NCBI RefSeq assembly: GCF_013391805.1 | Contig: NZ_CP058364.1 | Location: forward strand, 1,550,501-1,614,500 | Source of the DNA: Galbibacter sp. BG1 | GTDB taxonomy: Bacteria; Bacteroidota; Bacteroidia; Flavobacteriales; Flavobacteriaceae | Length of the DNA stretch: 64,000 bases | Reading direction: 5' to 3' | Shown here: piece by piece, positions 62,377 through 64,000 of the stretch | Layout of the letters: each line of letters begins with the position of its first letter | How positions within the stretch are numbered: position 1 is the stretch's first letter | Program-made: the position numbers and the translations under genes | The notes under the pieces: generated by a model | The model's database searches: none | Told to the model about the DNA's origin: nothing | What the model saw: the letters and a program-made list of their open reading frames with translations, nothing else

Positions 62377-62722
62377 GGATTGCTTTCTTAGCGCTTTCTA
62401 CTGTTTTCTTACTATTTCCAATAAAAATGGCATCGTTGTTAATAATCACCGGCCTTTTAAGAAATGTATAGTGTTCTAGAATTAGGTTTTTATAATCTTC
62501 CTCGGTAAGGGTTTTATTTTTCAGCTCACGTTCTTTATACAACCTTGCTCTATTGCTGAATAAAGATTCGTAAGAACCAGAAATTGATTGCATTTCCTCG
62601 AGTTGTGCTGCTGTGATGCTTTCCGTTTTAATATCTTGAAAAACAAAACTGGAAGGGAGTTCAAGTTCTTTTATAATACGCTTACAAGTTTCGCAAGTGC
62701 TTAGGTGATAAATTTTTTGCAT
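62369..62722 (-). CDS. ArsC/Spx-family protein
   Basis: A 117-residue thioredoxin-fold protein from ATG 62722 (MQKIYHLSTCETCKRI); the longer frame to 62800 is rejected because a promoter element lies in it. Active-site-like CETC at residues 10-13, then SFVFQDIKTESITAAQLEEM, and KRPVIINNDAIFIGN matching the ArsC family. An arsenate-reductase role is not assured, as related proteins are redox regulators (Spx). Confidence 0.85.
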   Translation of the reverse strand: MQKIYHLSTCETCKRIIKELELPSSFVFQDIKTESITAAQLEEMQSISGSYESLFSNRARLYKERELKNKTLTEEDYKNLILEHYTFLKRPVIINNDAIFIGNSKKTVESAKKAIHG

Positions 62723-62740
62723 CTTCAGGAATTTTGAATG

Positions 62741-62748
62741 CAAATTTA
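62741..62748 (-). promoter_or_regulatory. -7 promoter element TAAATTTG for the ArsC-like/DMT operon
   Basis: Exact TAnnTTTG on the minus strand, 18 bases before the ATG at 62722. Confidence 0.5.
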
Positions 62749-62881
62749 GCGTTATTAACTTAGTTTTTATGGTTGTTGTTTCAGTTTTATAACAAACCAC
62801 GATTACCTTGTTTTGAGTTATAATATAAAAGCAGTTTTCACGTAAATTTTGGTAATTTTACAGCTAATTAAGAAATAATTT

Positions 62882-63340
62882 ATGATAGCGTATCAATTGG
62901 AGATCCTTCAGAAAAGCAGGGAAGCCGTTTTAAGGTTAACGGAAGGCTTAACCGAACAACAATTAAATAAAATCCCGGAAGGATTTAATAATAACATAGC
63001 TTGGAATGTAATTCATTTGGTGGTTACCCAGCAGCTTCTGTGTTATAAATTGGCAGGGAAAGATATGTATGTTTCAGATGAAATTGTGAATAATTACAGA
63101 AAGGGAACTGCTCCAAACCCAAGCCAGCCTGTCTCTTTAAAAGAGTTTGAAGCTTTTAAAATAGAGTTGATGAAAAATGTGGAGCGCATAAAAAACGACT
63201 ACAATAAAGTCGATAATTTTAATAGCTATACCACGAGTGCTGGGGTTACCTTAAATACCATAAACGATGCCATTGCCTTCAATAATTACCACGAAGGATT
63301 GCATACAGGGTACATTATTGCTTTACTTCGAGCCATTTAG
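62882..63340 (+). CDS. DinB-family (four-helix) protein
   Basis: A 152-residue DinB/YfiT-like metalloprotein. Residues 6-25 LEILQKSREAVLRLTEG, then NNIAWNVIHLVVTQQLLCYK with the first metal His, and the C-terminal NNYHEGLHTGYIIALLRAI with the conserved His pair. Members include thiol-dependent transferases. Its 3' end overlaps that of the convergent gene at the right edge. Confidence 0.88.
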   Translation: MIAYQLEILQKSREAVLRLTEGLTEQQLNKIPEGFNNNIAWNVIHLVVTQQLLCYKLAGKDMYVSDEIVNNYRKGTAPNPSQPVSLKEFEAFKIELMKNVERIKNDYNKVDNFNSYTTSAGVTLNTINDAIAFNNYHEGLHTGYIIALLRAI

Positions 63341-64000
63341 GTTTTATAAAAGATTTGGCCTCTTCAAAAGGGATCGAAATTTTCGTTAGACCGTCTGCAT
63401 AGGCAGCAATTTCGTAAGGATTATAGGTTAAAATAATGCCATTCTCGTTGAAACCAATGCTGTTGGGTAGGTGGAAATTATCATTTTCAAACATAAATCC
63501 ACTACTGTTTATATTGGCTTCAGGGCTTATTTTTTCTTGTTTCCTAAAGGTTTTTTCGGCAAAATCGATAAAAGATTTTTCGTCGATCAAGAGGTCTTTT
63601 GCACTTAATTCCTCACCTGTTTGAAGGTTGAAATTTAAATAACTTACACTGCCATACCCGTGGGCCCCACCGGTAAAAACATAGCTATCCATTTTAACAG
63701 AGGCAAAGTTTTCATTCTCAAAAGAAACTTTTCCTTTAATGCTAGCTTCCCATGGAATAATATCTTCCGGAAAACGCTCTTTTAACTGGGTGTAATCACT
63801 TCGGAAAATGGATAAGGCAGTTGTTATGGAGTCCGATGTTTTTTCTTCGGAATAGTTGAGGGTATTGATGACAAATTTTTCAATGGTCCCGTTAATTTTT
63901 GAAGCTGCTTCAACTGCAGGTTCTGCCTGTGGTATTTGAATAGTTACCTTAGGGCAATCAGTACAGTTTTTAGGGCAATCAGTACAGTTTTCAGTCGGAA
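63315..64000 (-). CDS. DUF3298/RsiV-like protein, 5' end beyond the window
   Basis: Partial gene of at least 228 codons entering from the right edge. The C-terminal domain (TGGAHGYGSVSYLNFNLQTGEE ... NGIILTYNPYEIAAYADGLT) matches the DUF3298/DUF4163 (RsiV-like) family of exported proteins. The N-terminal part in view has a duplicated seven-residue cysteine unit (ENCTDCPKNCTDCPKVTI), followed by PQAEPAVEAASKINGTIEKF. An in-frame ATG at 63692 exists, but coding clearly continues upstream. Converges on and overlaps the DinB gene by 26 bases. Confidence 0.8.
   Translation of the reverse strand, partial: PTENCTDCPKNCTDCPKVTIQIPQAEPAVEAASKINGTIEKFVINTLNYSEEKTSDSITTALSIFRSDYTQLKERFPEDIIPWEASIKGKVSFENENFASVKMDSYVFTGGAHGYGSVSYLNFNLQTGEELSAKDLLIDEKSFIDFAEKTFRKQEKISPEANINSSGFMFENDNFHLPNSIGFNENGIILTYNPYEIAAYADGLTKISIPFEEAKSFIKPKWLEVKQ
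63949..63990. repeat. Two tandem 21-bp direct repeats
   Basis: TTAGGGCAATCAGTACAGTT plus T, repeated exactly twice (63949-63969 and 63970-63990), adding one in-frame seven-residue cysteine unit (CTDCPKN) to the minus-strand gene. Confidence 0.9.

Noticed and set aside
1-64000. tRNA, rRNA, CRISPR array, prophage or replication origin
   Set aside because: No cloverleaf, ribosomal core motif, regularly spaced repeats, phage structural genes or DnaA-box cluster was seen on reading; a covariance-model scan was not possible here.

Overview
The window looks like chromosomal DNA from a marine-type member of the Flavobacteriaceae (Bacteroidota). The base composition is AT-rich. Many lipoproteins share short lipobox signals. 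A complete bat (Bacteroides aerotolerance) operon is present. A TonB-dependent receptor carries an N-terminal carboxypeptidase-regulatory-like domain. The Bacteroidota-type -7 promoter element TAnnTTTG occurs exactly, a few dozen bases upstream of several start codons. I saw no rRNA, tRNA, CRISPR array or prophage. Genus cannot be decided from the sequence alone.

Left edge (1-4.1 kb), accessory: a response regulator, a short coding remnant, and a lipoprotein gene cut in two by a complete IS3-family element (1687-2908). The element has 4-bp target repeats (AAAC), matching terminal inverted repeats and a -1 slippery heptamer joining orfA to orfB. Deleting the element and one target repeat restores a single 339-codon frame. 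A secreted cysteine-rich SH3 protein follows.

4.1-30.4 kb: housekeeping and envelope genes. A minus-strand run encodes an isoaspartyl peptidase/asparaginase, a giant alpha-2-macroglobulin lipoprotein, penicillin-binding protein 1C and GlpD. Next come a CAP-domain lipoprotein, 3-hydroxyanthranilate dioxygenase, a TonB receptor/PepSY pair, an ALDH7-type aldehyde dehydrogenase, an acyl-ACP desaturase, an OmpA-like protein with a helix-hairpin-helix membrane protein, a metallophosphatase, a PfkB sugar kinase, an AlbA_2 protein, a short-chain dehydrogenase, an aldo/keto reductase and a DUF4382 lipoprotein.

30.5-39.7 kb: the bat operon (MoxR ATPase, DUF58, a two-membrane-segment protein, BatA, BatB, BatC, BatD, BatE). 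All genes are co-oriented, most with overlaps or gaps of a few bases. It probably forms an inner-membrane/periplasmic complex in which a MoxR AAA+ ATPase acts with von Willebrand A and TPR proteins.

39.7-48.6 kb: a small membrane protein, a SulP anion transporter and a beta-carbonic anhydrase form a likely bicarbonate module. An unrecognised 599-residue cysteine-bearing protein follows, then an NAD(P)-binding DUF2867 protein, CvpA, a small conserved protein, PheS and a small protein whose 5' end carries a one-base frameshift.

48.7-64 kb: a Tat-signal HisC-like aminotransferase, an AEC carrier, and a GbsR/MarR regulator with a palindromic candidate operator upstream of a complete RND tripartite efflux operon. 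Then Bax-inhibitor-1, a DUF1080 lipoprotein, a cytochrome c lipoprotein, a YheT-type hydrolase divergent from a thioesterase, a DMT permease, an ArsC/Spx-like protein, a DinB protein and a truncated DUF3298-like gene at the right edge.

The best candidates for undescribed biology are the 599-residue protein (42591-44390), the extra 553-residue bat-operon protein (32449-34110) and the exported aminotransferase. All functional statements rest on motif reading; no database search was possible.
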